Source of the DNA: Sphingomonas sp. ERG5
GTDB lineage: Bacteria > Pseudomonadota > Alphaproteobacteria > Sphingomonadales > Sphingomonadaceae
NCBI RefSeq assembly: GCF_000803065.1
Contig: NZ_JSXI01000020.1
Span: 16,387 to 80,386 of the forward strand
DNA length: 64,000 nt
Direction of reading: 5' to 3'
The notes under the pieces were generated by a model. The model saw nothing but the letters and a program-made list of their open reading frames with translations, had not been told where the DNA came from and searched no databases. The translations under genes and the position numbers were made by a program. Of this stretch, positions 16,826 to 24,748 are shown in pieces (positions within the stretch are counted from its first letter, which is position 1; each line of letters starts with the position of its first letter).

Positions 16826-19156
16826 ATGTCAGCCGCTCTTCGCAAGACCGTACATTTGTTCTGTTGGGGCTCGTCGAGAGCCCTTGTCGCCGCCATGGCG
16901 CTCCCCGGCATCGCTGCCGCGCAATCGAACGATACTCAGGCCGTACCCGTTATAGCGGACTCGGCTGCGGCATCGACCGAAGATCCGAACGCACTGCCCG
17001 ACATCGTGGTCACGGCGCAGCGCCGCAGCGAAAACAGCCAGCGCGTTCCCGTTGCGATCCAGACGATCACCGGCGACGCCATTACCAATGCAGGCTATAC
17101 GTCGGTCACTGACCTTCAGTACCTGACGCCGGGCCTGCAATATGATCCGACCCAGGGTGCCGCGTTCCAGATTCGCGGCGTCGGCACCACCTCGTTCGAC
17201 TTCTCCAACGCCAAGTCGGTCAATGTGGTGGTCGATGACGTGGTGATGGACGGTCAGCGCGCCAACGGGCTGATCGGCATGGTGGATATCGCCCGCGTCG
17301 ATGTGCTGATGGGACCGCAGGGCACCTTGTTCGGCAAGAACTCCACCTCGGGCGTGATCTCGGTCGCCACGACCCAGCCGTTGCTGGGGACTACCTCGTT
17401 TCGCGGTAGCGCGAGCTATGGCCAGAATAACGACCGCATCCTCAACGCGACGGTCAATCTTCCGCTCGGCGATCTCGCTGCGCTACGCGTCTCGGCATTC
17501 GATCAGGGGCAGGACGGGTTCGGGCGCAACGTCACGCTCAATCGGCTGGTCGGCTCGACTCATGAATATGGCGGTCGCGCACGGTTGTTCCTGCAGCCCA
17601 ATGAGCGTTTCGACATCACCCTGTCCGGCGATTATGCCCATCATTGGGACAGCAGCGTCCGCACCCCCGTGTCGGGTCAGCCAGCGGCTGTCACCGCGAT
17701 CCTGAATTCGCTTGGCGTCTATCCCGGGCCGCGCAGCGCCGATACCGCCGACAGCCAGTTCGGCGAGATCGAGACCGAGGAATGGGGCGGGTCGGTCCGC
17801 GTACATGCAAAGATCGGCAGCAACGATCTCACCTCGATCAGCGCCTATCGCTCCACGCTCTACAACAACAATACGCCGGCAGACCTGACGCCGATCGATA
17901 AGTTCGCTTATATTCCGTATAATTACGGCCATCTCTATACTGACAAGATCAGCCAGGAGGTCCACCTCGCCTCGCCCCAGGGGCGGCTGATCACCTATCT
18001 GGTCGGCGCCTTCTACAACCGGCTCGAAGCGACCCAGACCCAGTTGCAATGGGCGACCCTGGGTGCGCCGGTGTTCACCAATGGCGTCCCGATCAAGACG
18101 CTCTATGCGCTGACCGGCGCGATCGGGAAAAGCGGCAACACCTCCCTGTTCAAATCGGTCAACGAAACCGGGGCGGTGTTCGGCCAGGTCCAACTCAACC
18201 TGTCGACGCAGTTCCGCATCGCGCTGGGTGGCCGCTATACCCATGACAATAACTCGCAGAGCCTGTCATACATCTATACCGATCCGGCGCGGGTCACCGG
18301 ATTCACCCCCAATTTCATCGCGACCAGTGCGCCACCGGTCGTTCCGTTCGGCCGGGTGAAGGGCGACAATTTTTCGCTGCGCGTTTCGCCTGAATTCCAG
18401 ATCACGCCGGATGCGATGGTCTACGGCACCTATACCACCGGCTATAAGCCGGCCGGGATTGCCTTTGTCGGCAATATCTACAGCCCGTATTTGCCGGAAA
18501 CGGTCAAGGCATGGGAGTTCGGCCTGAAGTCGGAATGGTTCGGGCGCCGGCTACGTTTCAACATCGATGTTTTCCGCTCCGACTTCACCAATTTCCAGGC
18601 GACCATCCTGACAAAGGTGCCGGATGGCGGTGGTGGTTTCCTTCTCACCACGGCGATCGGCAATGCGGGTGGTCTGCGCAGCCAGGGCGTGGAGGCGACG
18701 ATCGCACTCAAGCCGAGCCGATCGCTCTCGCTAAGCGTTTCGGGCGCTTATACCGACGCCCATTTCACCAACTACGTCTATAACGCGACGACCAATTATA
18801 CGAATACGCGCCTGCCCAACTCGCCCGAATGGGCCGGAACGGCGTCGGCTGATTACGATCGCCCGATATCATCGGCCCTGCGTGTGCGCGCTCATGCTGA
18901 CTACGCCTATCGCAGCAGTTATTGGACGGTGGTCGGTCAGCCGTCCTACTCCTTCGTGCCCGCCTATGGCCTGGCCAATGCCCGGCTGAGCTTCGTCAGC
19001 GAAAAGACCGGGATCGAGGCGGGCGTCTACGCCCGCAACCTGTTCGACACCCATTTCTCGACCGGTTGGCAGCTCTACGGCGCGCTTGGCCTGCTGCACT
19101 ATACCTCGCCCAATGCGCGCCGGACCGTGGGCGGTTTCGTCAACTTCAAATTCTGA
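16826..19156 (+). CDS. TonB-dependent outer-membrane receptor
   Basis: 776 aa from ATG 16826 with GGGGA 5-9 nt upstream; an in-frame ATG at 16814 is possible. Signal peptide ends near AIAAAQ; plug start LPDIVVTAQRRSENSQ is the classic sphingomonad receptor entry, followed by FQIRGVGTTSF, VDDVVMDGQRAN, MVDIARVDVLMGPQGTLFG and NSTSGVISVATTQP. The barrel ends in a terminal Phe (VNFKF). The receptor is followed after 25 bp by a secreted PI-PLC-like gene with its own good ribosome-binding site, so the two are probably one transcript. It differs strongly from the receptor at 8268, so the locus can import at least two ligands or two forms of one ligand. Confidence 0.95.
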   Translation: MSAALRKTVHLFCWGSSRALVAAMALPGIAAAQSNDTQAVPVIADSAAASTEDPNALPDIVVTAQRRSENSQRVPVAIQTITGDAITNAGYTSVTDLQYLTPGLQYDPTQGAAFQIRGVGTTSFDFSNAKSVNVVVDDVVMDGQRANGLIGMVDIARVDVLMGPQGTLFGKNSTSGVISVATTQPLLGTTSFRGSASYGQNNDRILNATVNLPLGDLAALRVSAFDQGQDGFGRNVTLNRLVGSTHEYGGRARLFLQPNERFDITLSGDYAHHWDSSVRTPVSGQPAAVTAILNSLGVYPGPRSADTADSQFGEIETEEWGGSVRVHAKIGSNDLTSISAYRSTLYNNNTPADLTPIDKFAYIPYNYGHLYTDKISQEVHLASPQGRLITYLVGAFYNRLEATQTQLQWATLGAPVFTNGVPIKTLYALTGAIGKSGNTSLFKSVNETGAVFGQVQLNLSTQFRIALGGRYTHDNNSQSLSYIYTDPARVTGFTPNFIATSAPPVVPFGRVKGDNFSLRVSPEFQITPDAMVYGTYTTGYKPAGIAFVGNIYSPYLPETVKAWEFGLKSEWFGRRLRFNIDVFRSDFTNFQATILTKVPDGGGGFLLTTAIGNAGGLRSQGVEATIALKPSRSLSLSVSGAYTDAHFTNYVYNATTNYTNTRLPNSPEWAGTASADYDRPISSALRVRAHADYAYRSSYWTVVGQPSYSFVPAYGLANARLSFVSEKTGIEAGVYARNLFDTHFSTGWQLYGALGLLHYTSPNARRTVGGFVNFKF

Positions 19157-19181
19157 CCCTATGCACAGGAGAGGGTATTTC

Positions 19182-20384
19182 ATGGTCCGCCATTCCCTTC
19201 ATATCGTTTCTGCCGTGGCGCTCGCCACGGCCGCCTTCACCGCCGCAGCCGCCGGGCAACAAAAACCCGAGGCGAGCGAGATTCCCGATTCGACCCCGAT
19301 CAACCGCCTCCAGGTGCTGGGAACCCACAACAGCTATTCGGCCGGGGTCGATCCGCGCGTGCTCGCTCTGCTCGACCAGCGCTTGCCATCGATGGGCAAA
19401 CTCCTGACGTCCATGCCGGAGGACAAGCGCAGGGAATTCCAGATCGCGCATCCGAACGACGTTACTTTCTCGGAGGCATTGAGCTATCGCCACCCGGGTC
19501 TCACCGAACAGCTCGATCTGGGCGTGCGTGGGCTTGAGATCGACGTTAACGCCGACCCGGATGGCGGCGCTTATGCCGATCCGGCGGCCTATCGCTTGCT
19601 CCGGTCGCAGGGCGTCAAGGACCTGCTGCCATTCGATCCCGCCGCCCTCAAGGCGCCGGGGCTCAAGGTGCTGCATATGGCCGATGTGGATTTCCGCAGC
19701 CATTGCCCGACCTTTCGCGGCTGTCTGGCCGAGATCAGGGCCTGGTCGGACGCGCATCCCCGCCATGTCCCGATTTTCGTGATGATCGAGGCCAAGGTCC
19801 AGTCGCTGCCGATCCTGCCCGGTTCGACCAAGGCACCGCCATTTACCGACGCGACCTATGACGAGATCGATCGCACGATTGCCGAGGTGATTGGCGAGAA
19901 GAAGCTGATCAAGCCGGATGATGTACGGGGCAGATACTCGACGCTGGAGCAGGCGGTTCTCGCCGGTAACTGGCCGACGCTGGGTCAGGCACGGGGCAAG
20001 ATCATCTTTCAGCTGATCACCGCCACCGGGCATGAGGGCGCGTCCGACTATCTGAAGGGCCATCCGGGACTGAAAGGGCGGCTCGCCTTTCTCGATTCGC
20101 AACCGGGCCAGCCCTATGCCGCGTTCATTCTCGACGACAATGCACTCGCGCGCGGCGCCGAGATCCGGGACGAAGTCCGCAAGGGATATCTGGTCCGCGC
20201 CCGTTCGGACATCGAGAGCTATGAGGCGAAGATCAACGACATGACTCGCGCGAACGCCGCCTTCGCCACCGGCGCGCAAGTGGTGTCGACCGATTTCGAG
20301 AAAGCCGGCAATGCCTATGGCACCCCCTATGTCGTGCGTCTGCCCGGCGGTAGCGCCGCCCGGATGGCGCCGGCAGCGAAATAG
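19182..20384 (+). CDS. Secreted PI-PLC-like (phosphatidylinositol-specific phospholipase C1-like) protein
   Basis: 400 aa from ATG 19182 behind AGGAGAGGG. Signal peptide of about 26 residues (AVALATAAFTAAAAG). The catalytic core of the PLC-like phosphodiesterase fold is visible: LGTHNSYS (first catalytic His with Asn), then GVRGLEIDVN (Ca-binding Glu and Asp), and LKVLHMADVDF (second His). This is the pattern of calcium-dependent bacterial PI-PLC1-like proteins. It would cleave a phosphodiester such as glycerophosphoinositol or phospholipid headgroups outside the cytoplasm. Coupling to a TonB receptor suggests that it processes or releases the receptor's ligand; this is inference. A 15-bp perfect hairpin follows 10 bp after the stop. 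Confidence 0.85.
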   Translation: MVRHSLHIVSAVALATAAFTAAAAGQQKPEASEIPDSTPINRLQVLGTHNSYSAGVDPRVLALLDQRLPSMGKLLTSMPEDKRREFQIAHPNDVTFSEALSYRHPGLTEQLDLGVRGLEIDVNADPDGGAYADPAAYRLLRSQGVKDLLPFDPAALKAPGLKVLHMADVDFRSHCPTFRGCLAEIRAWSDAHPRHVPIFVMIEAKVQSLPILPGSTKAPPFTDATYDEIDRTIAEVIGEKKLIKPDDVRGRYSTLEQAVLAGNWPTLGQARGKIIFQLITATGHEGASDYLKGHPGLKGRLAFLDSQPGQPYAAFILDDNALARGAEIRDEVRKGYLVRARSDIESYEAKINDMTRANAAFATGAQVVSTDFEKAGNAYGTPYVVRLPGGSAARMAPAAK

Positions 20385-20394
20385 CGGCCGATTT

Positions 20395-20430
20395 CCGACA
20401 ATGGGCCCCAATATCGGGGCCCATTGTCGG
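20395..20430. terminator. Perfect 15-bp inverted repeat, likely terminator
   Basis: Left arm 20395-20409, six-base loop AATATC at 20410-20415, right arm 20416-20430; all 15 pairs match and most are G/C. It stands between the PI-PLC-like gene and the transporter gene on the same strand. There is no T-tract after it, so it may be a hairpin-only terminator, an mRNA-stabilising element or a processing site. Confidence 0.6.
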
Positions 20431-20473
20431 CGGAGTCGCCAGCCTGTCATCACTGGTCGATAACGGCGCAGGC

Positions 20474-21790
20474 ATGGCCTTGCCTGCAACACCTGGTTCC
20501 GGCGGCTGGCCGATGCTTCTTGGCTATAGCTGCGTCCATGTCGGCAAGAGCTTGCTCTGGGTCGGTGAGGACGCGCTTACCCTCTACATCTTGGTCCGCT
20601 TTCTCGCGCTGCCGCCAGCGTTGGCGGGCATGATCTTCCTTGTCAGCGCCTTGTGGAATGCGCTGTGCGACGGGTTGATCGGAACGGCGCTGCACCGCTC
20701 GGCATGGCTTCGGCGCTGGATACCGCTATTGTCGGTGCCCGCGATCCTGACCAGCGCCCTGGGGTTTGCGGCATTGCCGCTGGTGGCCGAGCATTCAGCC
20801 TGGATGGCGGCCGGTTTGCTGTTGTTGTTCCGCACCGGCTTCAGCCTTGCCGATGTGCCGCATAACGGGCTCACACGGCTGCTTGCGGAAGGCGGGCAGC
20901 ATTTGCGCGCGGCGCGCATCCGAGCGATCGGCTCGTCGAGTGCGGCATTGATCATCGGCCTGGTATGTCTCGCCATGCTCGATCCCGGTAGCAACGCGCG
21001 ATCGATGGCGGTGATGCTTGCTGGCGGTATCGCGATCGCGGCGCTCGTGCTGATGAGCCCGCTGCCTTTCCTCCTGGTGGCCGATCGCAGAATCCGGGAG
21101 GCATCGTCGGTCGACGAACAAACCGGTTCTTTCGGCAATCTCCCGCTCTGGATCTATTGCGTTGCCACGATGCTCGGACTGGCGGGGCTGGGTGCGACCG
21201 GCAAGGCGCTGCTTCATATCGACTTCGTCGCCAGCAGCATTGGTCCGGCGGCGTTGCTGCTCGCGACCATGGGGCGGCTTGGCGCCATCTGGGTCTGGGC
21301 GCCTGTCGCGCGACGGATCGGCAACCGTTCTGCGCTGGGCCTGGCCTATGCCATAAGCGGTGCGACGGCGCTGTGCCTGCCATGGCTTGCGGGCGGGGAG
21401 GGCATGAGCGTGGTCATCCTGCTGATTCTGTTCGGCGCGGCAGGCGGCGGCGTGGCGTTTCTGGGTTGGGCGGTATTGACCGAGACAATCGGCGCTGGCC
21501 ACGCATCCGGCCCGGCTGCGTTCACGGCGGGGTTTGGCGTCTTCACGATGAGCATGAAGGTCGCGCTCGGTCTGGCGGCCGCGCTGGTGGGCGGCTGGCT
21601 CTCAGCGAGCGATGCGGGCGTCCATGCCGACCCGGCCACGTTCCGATCGCTGGGTATCATGATCGCTGTGGCGTCGGGGCTGGCCGGAGCGATCATTGCA
21701 CTTTCAGGCACCGTCAAGTGGCGCGGTTCGCGTTCGCCGGTTCTGGTACCCGGATCGCTGGCGCGCATGGCTCAGGACGGCTCGGCCTGA
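20474..21790 (+). CDS. MFS transporter, GPH (glycoside-pentoside-hexuronide) cation symporter-like
   Basis: 438 aa integral inner-membrane protein with about 12 hydrophobic segments. The first half has GPH/MFS_2-like features: a long aliphatic opening, ALWNALCDGLIG in place of the loop 2-3 motif (family form D-A-x-x-D), and LFRTGFSLADVPHNGLTRLLA, which matches the P-x-x-A/G-L motif region of GPH carriers. The start ATG at 20474 has only a weak Shine-Dalgarno. It is separated from the phospholipase-like gene by the hairpin at 20395-20430, so it may be read at a lower level. Probably imports a sugar, glycoside or organic anion belonging to the locus; specificity unknown. Its stop lies only 6 bp from the stop of the convergent TetR gene. 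Confidence 0.82.
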   Translation: MALPATPGSGGWPMLLGYSCVHVGKSLLWVGEDALTLYILVRFLALPPALAGMIFLVSALWNALCDGLIGTALHRSAWLRRWIPLLSVPAILTSALGFAALPLVAEHSAWMAAGLLLLFRTGFSLADVPHNGLTRLLAEGGQHLRAARIRAIGSSSAALIIGLVCLAMLDPGSNARSMAVMLAGGIAIAALVLMSPLPFLLVADRRIREASSVDEQTGSFGNLPLWIYCVATMLGLAGLGATGKALLHIDFVASSIGPAALLLATMGRLGAIWVWAPVARRIGNRSALGLAYAISGATALCLPWLAGGEGMSVVILLILFGAAGGGVAFLGWAVLTETIGAGHASGPAAFTAGFGVFTMSMKVALGLAAALVGGWLSASDAGVHADPATFRSLGIMIAVASGLAGAIIALSGTVKWRGSRSPVLVPGSLARMAQDGSA

Positions 21791-21802
21791 AGGCCCTCAG
21801 GC
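21785..21802. terminator. Small hairpin across two convergent stop codons
   Basis: GCCTGA (21785-21790), loop AGGCCC, TCAGGC (21797-21802) form a perfect 6-bp hairpin. The left arm contains the transporter TGA and the right arm the complement of the TetR TGA. With only 6 bp between the genes this may serve as a compact bidirectional terminator. No T-tracts. Confidence 0.35.
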
Positions 21803-22981
21803 TGTGGCGAAACTTGCCCGCAATGCCGCCAACCGGTCGAGCGAGAAGGCATTCCGATCGTTACCGCCATGTGCCTGTACCGCGAAGGATGAGCCGATCA
21901 TCACCAGTATGGCTGCCTGGGTCGCTGCGTCGTCAAGCCCCGCTGGACCGCCAATCGTCGCGCCGACCAGCGAGCGCACATTTTCTGCTCGGCGACGGCG
22001 CATATCAAGCGCAAACGGAACCAGCGCGGGATCGCGCGCGGCCGCCAGCGCAATCGAATGGGTTGCGCGGATGACCGCCGGGCCGTGACGGCGCGAGAGA
22101 TCGCGATCGACGCCGGAACTCAGTTCTTGCCGCATGTCCAGGACCAGCGCCCCCATGCCGGCATCGAGCAAGTCGACGCGTGTGCGGAAGTGATAGGCGA
22201 TGCTTGAATTCGGCACGCCGGCCCGCGCCGCGACCAGACGGTGGGTAACGTTCGCGACGCCCCGATCGGTGATGATCCCGGCAATATGGCGGGCCAGTTC
22301 CGCTTTTTTCGAGCCCATGGGCAGGTCGATCGTCAAGGGCGTCATTGCCTGGGGACTGCCGCAGGCAGCGACGAGCGTTTCGAAATGGCTGGCGAGGCCG
22401 GTGCCGCTTCCCGCCAGCCCGGCGGCGAGCCGATCAATGGTCGCCGCGCGCAACAGGCGATAATTGGGATCATGGGGTGCCGCGATCGAAAAGGGCAGTT
22501 CGTCGCGGCAGTAACAGGCGATGGCCTGACCGAACGCCTGCGCCCGCACGCCATGGTCGCGCGCCAGGCATGTGCTCCAGAAACCCTCTTCTTCATCAAG
22601 CAGGTCGGCGATTCCCGGGTAGCTCGCCGGATCCAGGCCCGCTTCGAGCAGGAGCTCGCAGCCGGTCAGCGCGGCGTCACGCCGCATGGTCGCCGCTTCG
22701 TCGAGATAGGCCGCGACGATCGCCGACAATGTCTCCGGAACGGCGAGATCGAGCTCTTCCGTGCGTTCGAGCCATATGCCGTGCATGGCGCGGCGCTCTG
22801 CCCGCTCTTCGTCGATGAGTTGGGCAATCAATGCCGCCTTGTCGCCAATGCTGTAATTGAGCGCACCGAGTGAAGTCCCCGCATCCTGTGCGACCGAACG
22901 CAGGCTGAGCCCCCGAATGCCGCTGGCGGCGATCCGTGAACGGGCTGCATTCAGGAAAGGAAGGGTCGACCGGCCCCGCAT
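21797..22981 (-). CDS. Tandem TetR regulator: two TetR DNA-binding domains in one polypeptide
   Basis: 394 aa from ATG 22981 (a TTG at 23023 would add 14 residues). A usual TetR protein has ~200 residues with one N-terminal HTH. Here there are two complete TetR units. Unit 1 HTH is at residues ~20-52 (GLSLRSVAQDAGTSLGALNY, then GDKAALIAQL). Unit 2 HTH is at ~240-275 (VTHRLVAARAGVPNSSIAYH, then RTRVDLLDAG). Each is followed by a helical ligand/dimer domain (about 60-205 and 280-390). It is divergent from the MHS transporter/M20/acylase operon, so it is the likely repressor of that operon. A covalent pair of TetR units could bind as a pseudo-dimer with two different half-sites or ligands. No frameshift or stop lies between the units. 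Confidence 0.88.
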   Translation of the reverse strand: MRGRSTLPFLNAARSRIAASGIRGLSLRSVAQDAGTSLGALNYSIGDKAALIAQLIDEERAERRAMHGIWLERTEELDLAVPETLSAIVAAYLDEAATMRRDAALTGCELLLEAGLDPASYPGIADLLDEEEGFWSTCLARDHGVRAQAFGQAIACYCRDELPFSIAAPHDPNYRLLRAATIDRLAAGLAGSGTGLASHFETLVAACGSPQAMTPLTIDLPMGSKKAELARHIAGIITDRGVANVTHRLVAARAGVPNSSIAYHFRTRVDLLDAGMGALVLDMRQELSSGVDRDLSRRHGPAVIRATHSIALAAARDPALVPFALDMRRRRAENVRSLVGATIGGPAGLDDAATQAAILVMIGSSFAVQAHGGNDRNAFSLDRLAALRASFATA

Positions 22982-23418
22982 CTGACGGCCTATGCCCGTG
23001 GGATAGTGGAAATACAACGCCAAGCCGCAGGAGCGCCGTCACGACCGACGTCTTCGGAAGCACCTGCATGATATTAACAAACGGAGCTACCACCGGCACC
23101 CGGCGTCGCGGTTAGGCGATGCCGGGTGCCGATCTATTCTTGCTTCATTCAGCAGCGGCGTCGGCTTTTTCATGCTGAAATAGCGCGGTGCCAATCCGAT
23201 CCGAGCGCGCTGGAGCAGCCCTGAACACTGGACCCAAAGACGATCCGGTCGTTCGGCGATCACTTGTCGGTCAGCGCTGCCGCATCTGGCGCGCGGACCC
23301 CACTTCGCCCTGCTCCACGGCGAGAATATATCTATGTCAAATGGGCATTGGAACAATCAGGGCAGTTTTTGGACAGTGTGGATAGAGCGGCCCGTCGAGC
23401 CGGCAGGGGAGACACGTA
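22982..23418. promoter_or_regulatory. Divergent promoter region between tandem TetR gene and MHS transporter operon
   Basis: 437 bp with no convincing gene; short open frames here lack ribosome-binding sites and family features. It contains a strong hairpin (23095-23130), an AT-rich patch (23135-23175) and a second less GC-rich stretch just before the transporter (23325-23385). The transporter start has GGGGAGAC upstream (23408-23415). Operator for the tandem TetR protein is expected here; I could not identify a repeated palindrome beyond the hairpin. Confidence 0.45.
23095..23130. repeat. 15-bp inverted repeat with 6-nt loop in regulatory region
   Basis: Left arm 23095-23109 (GGCACCCGGCGTCGC), loop GGTTAG, right arm 23116-23130 (GCGATGCCGGGTGCC). 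14 of 15 positions pair as Watson-Crick and one as G-T. It could be the operator of the tandem TetR regulator, or a transcript hairpin in the 5' leader of the transporter operon. No T-tract on either side, so a classical terminator is less likely. Confidence 0.5.
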
Positions 23419-24705
23419 ATGGGACAGGGATTCTTCCAACCAGCTGAGGCCAAGCTGAAAACGTCTCATCTCGCCGGCCTGGTCGCTGGCAACACGCTCG
23501 AGTTTTACGACTTTACGATCTTTCTGTTCTTTGCCCCGCAAATCGGTGCCAGTCTGTTTGGGGGGAAATCGGATGGCCTGCTCCTGGCCCTGGCGGCGTT
23601 TGCGGTGGGGTTTCTCGCCAGGCCGCTGGGTGCTGCGGTCATCGGCCGCTACGGCGACAGGGCGGGCCGCAAGCCGGCCATGCTGCTCAGCTTCTCCCTG
23701 ATGGGCGGGGCGCTACTGGTGATCGGCTTGACGCCGCCTTCTTCCGTATTGGGCATAGGGAGCGCAATCATCGTCGTGCTGGCGCGCCTCGTTCAGGGGT
23801 TTGCGCTCGGTGGTGAAGTCGGCCCCACGACAGCCTTGCTGATCGAGGCTGCTCCCGCCAATCGTCGAGGCTCCTATGGCGCATGGCAAATCGCAAGCCA
23901 GGGCGTGGCGGTGCTTTCCGCAGGGATTATCGGGCTTGTCATATCCTGGATTCTGCCGGCCAGCGCAGTGACGGACTGGGGATGGCGTATCGCAATCCTG
24001 CTGGGGGCTGTCCTTCTGCCGATCGGCTTCTATTTGCGCCGGATCATTCCGGAAACGCTTCACCAAGGCTCCACGTCCGAACTGGAAAGCGAGGAATTGC
24101 CGTTTGCCCGCGTCGTGACCGCCGGGCTGGTCCTGATCCTTTCGGGAACCATCACCAATTACACGCTGCAATATTTCAACACCTATACGGTCAGCATATT
24201 GAAGCTCGATACCGTCACCGCCTTTACCACCACGGCCATTACCGGATCCTGCCTGTTCGTATTCGGATTGCTGGGTGGGTGGCTTTCCGATCGCCTGGGC
24301 CGGCGGCCGTTGATCGTGTGGCCGCGGATCGGCCTGTTGCTGCTCATCTATCCGATCTTCGTTCAGATCACGCGATATCCGTCGCTTACGACGCTTGCGG
24401 TGGGGGCCTTCATCCTGACTGCGCTCTACGCATTGTGCACCGCGCCGGCCAATGTCTGCCTGGCGGAAGGATTCCGTCGCGATCGCCGCAGCCTGGGTTA
24501 TGCGCTGACCTATACGCTGGCCGTGTCGATCTTCGGCGGCAGCGCGCAGTTTCTGATCGCATGGATGCTCAAGGTAACGGGGGACCCGCTGGTTCCGGCC
24601 TGGTGGTTGATTGCCGCCAGCCTGGCCGGTGTGGTGTCGGGTCTGGCGATGCCGATAGCGTCGCGTCACCAGGAAATACGGGAAGGGGCGCACGCCACGG
24701 CGTGA
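23419..24705 (+). CDS. MFS transporter, metabolite:H+ symporter (MHS) type
   Basis: 428 aa, about 12 membrane segments, inner membrane. ATG at 23419 with GGGGAGAC upstream. MHS-family traits: N-terminal AGNTLEFYDFTIFLFFAPQIG, loop 2-3 motif GRYGDRAGRKPAM, segment RLVQGFALGGEVGPTTALLIE (quoted elsewhere as RLVQGFALGGE), and a second-half repeat GGWLSDRLGRRPLI. Relatives (ProP, ShiA, citrate and dicarboxylate carriers) move organic acids or zwitterions with protons. It starts an operon with an M20 amidohydrolase and a periplasmic acylase, so it likely imports the amide, N-acyl amino acid or released acid. Confidence 0.92.
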   Translation: MGQGFFQPAEAKLKTSHLAGLVAGNTLEFYDFTIFLFFAPQIGASLFGGKSDGLLLALAAFAVGFLARPLGAAVIGRYGDRAGRKPAMLLSFSLMGGALLVIGLTPPSSVLGIGSAIIVVLARLVQGFALGGEVGPTTALLIEAAPANRRGSYGAWQIASQGVAVLSAGIIGLVISWILPASAVTDWGWRIAILLGAVLLPIGFYLRRIIPETLHQGSTSELESEELPFARVVTAGLVLILSGTITNYTLQYFNTYTVSILKLDTVTAFTTTAITGSCLFVFGLLGGWLSDRLGRRPLIVWPRIGLLLLIYPIFVQITRYPSLTTLAVGAFILTALYALCTAPANVCLAEGFRRDRRSLGYALTYTLAVSIFGGSAQFLIAWMLKVTGDPLVPAWWLIAASLAGVVSGLAMPIASRHQEIREGAHATA

Positions 24706-24748
24706 TAGTCATCCGCACCCACTAACTCATCGTCGACGAGGCAAGGCT

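Noticed and set aside
23087..23356. 89-codon minus-strand frame in the tandem-TetR control region
   Set aside because: It has no ribosome-binding site, crosses the long hairpin and has no protein-like pattern.
24730..24739. Palindrome TCGTCGACGA before the M20 gene
   Set aside because: A 10-bp palindrome in GC-rich DNA within an operon is likely chance; no second copy or promoter context.
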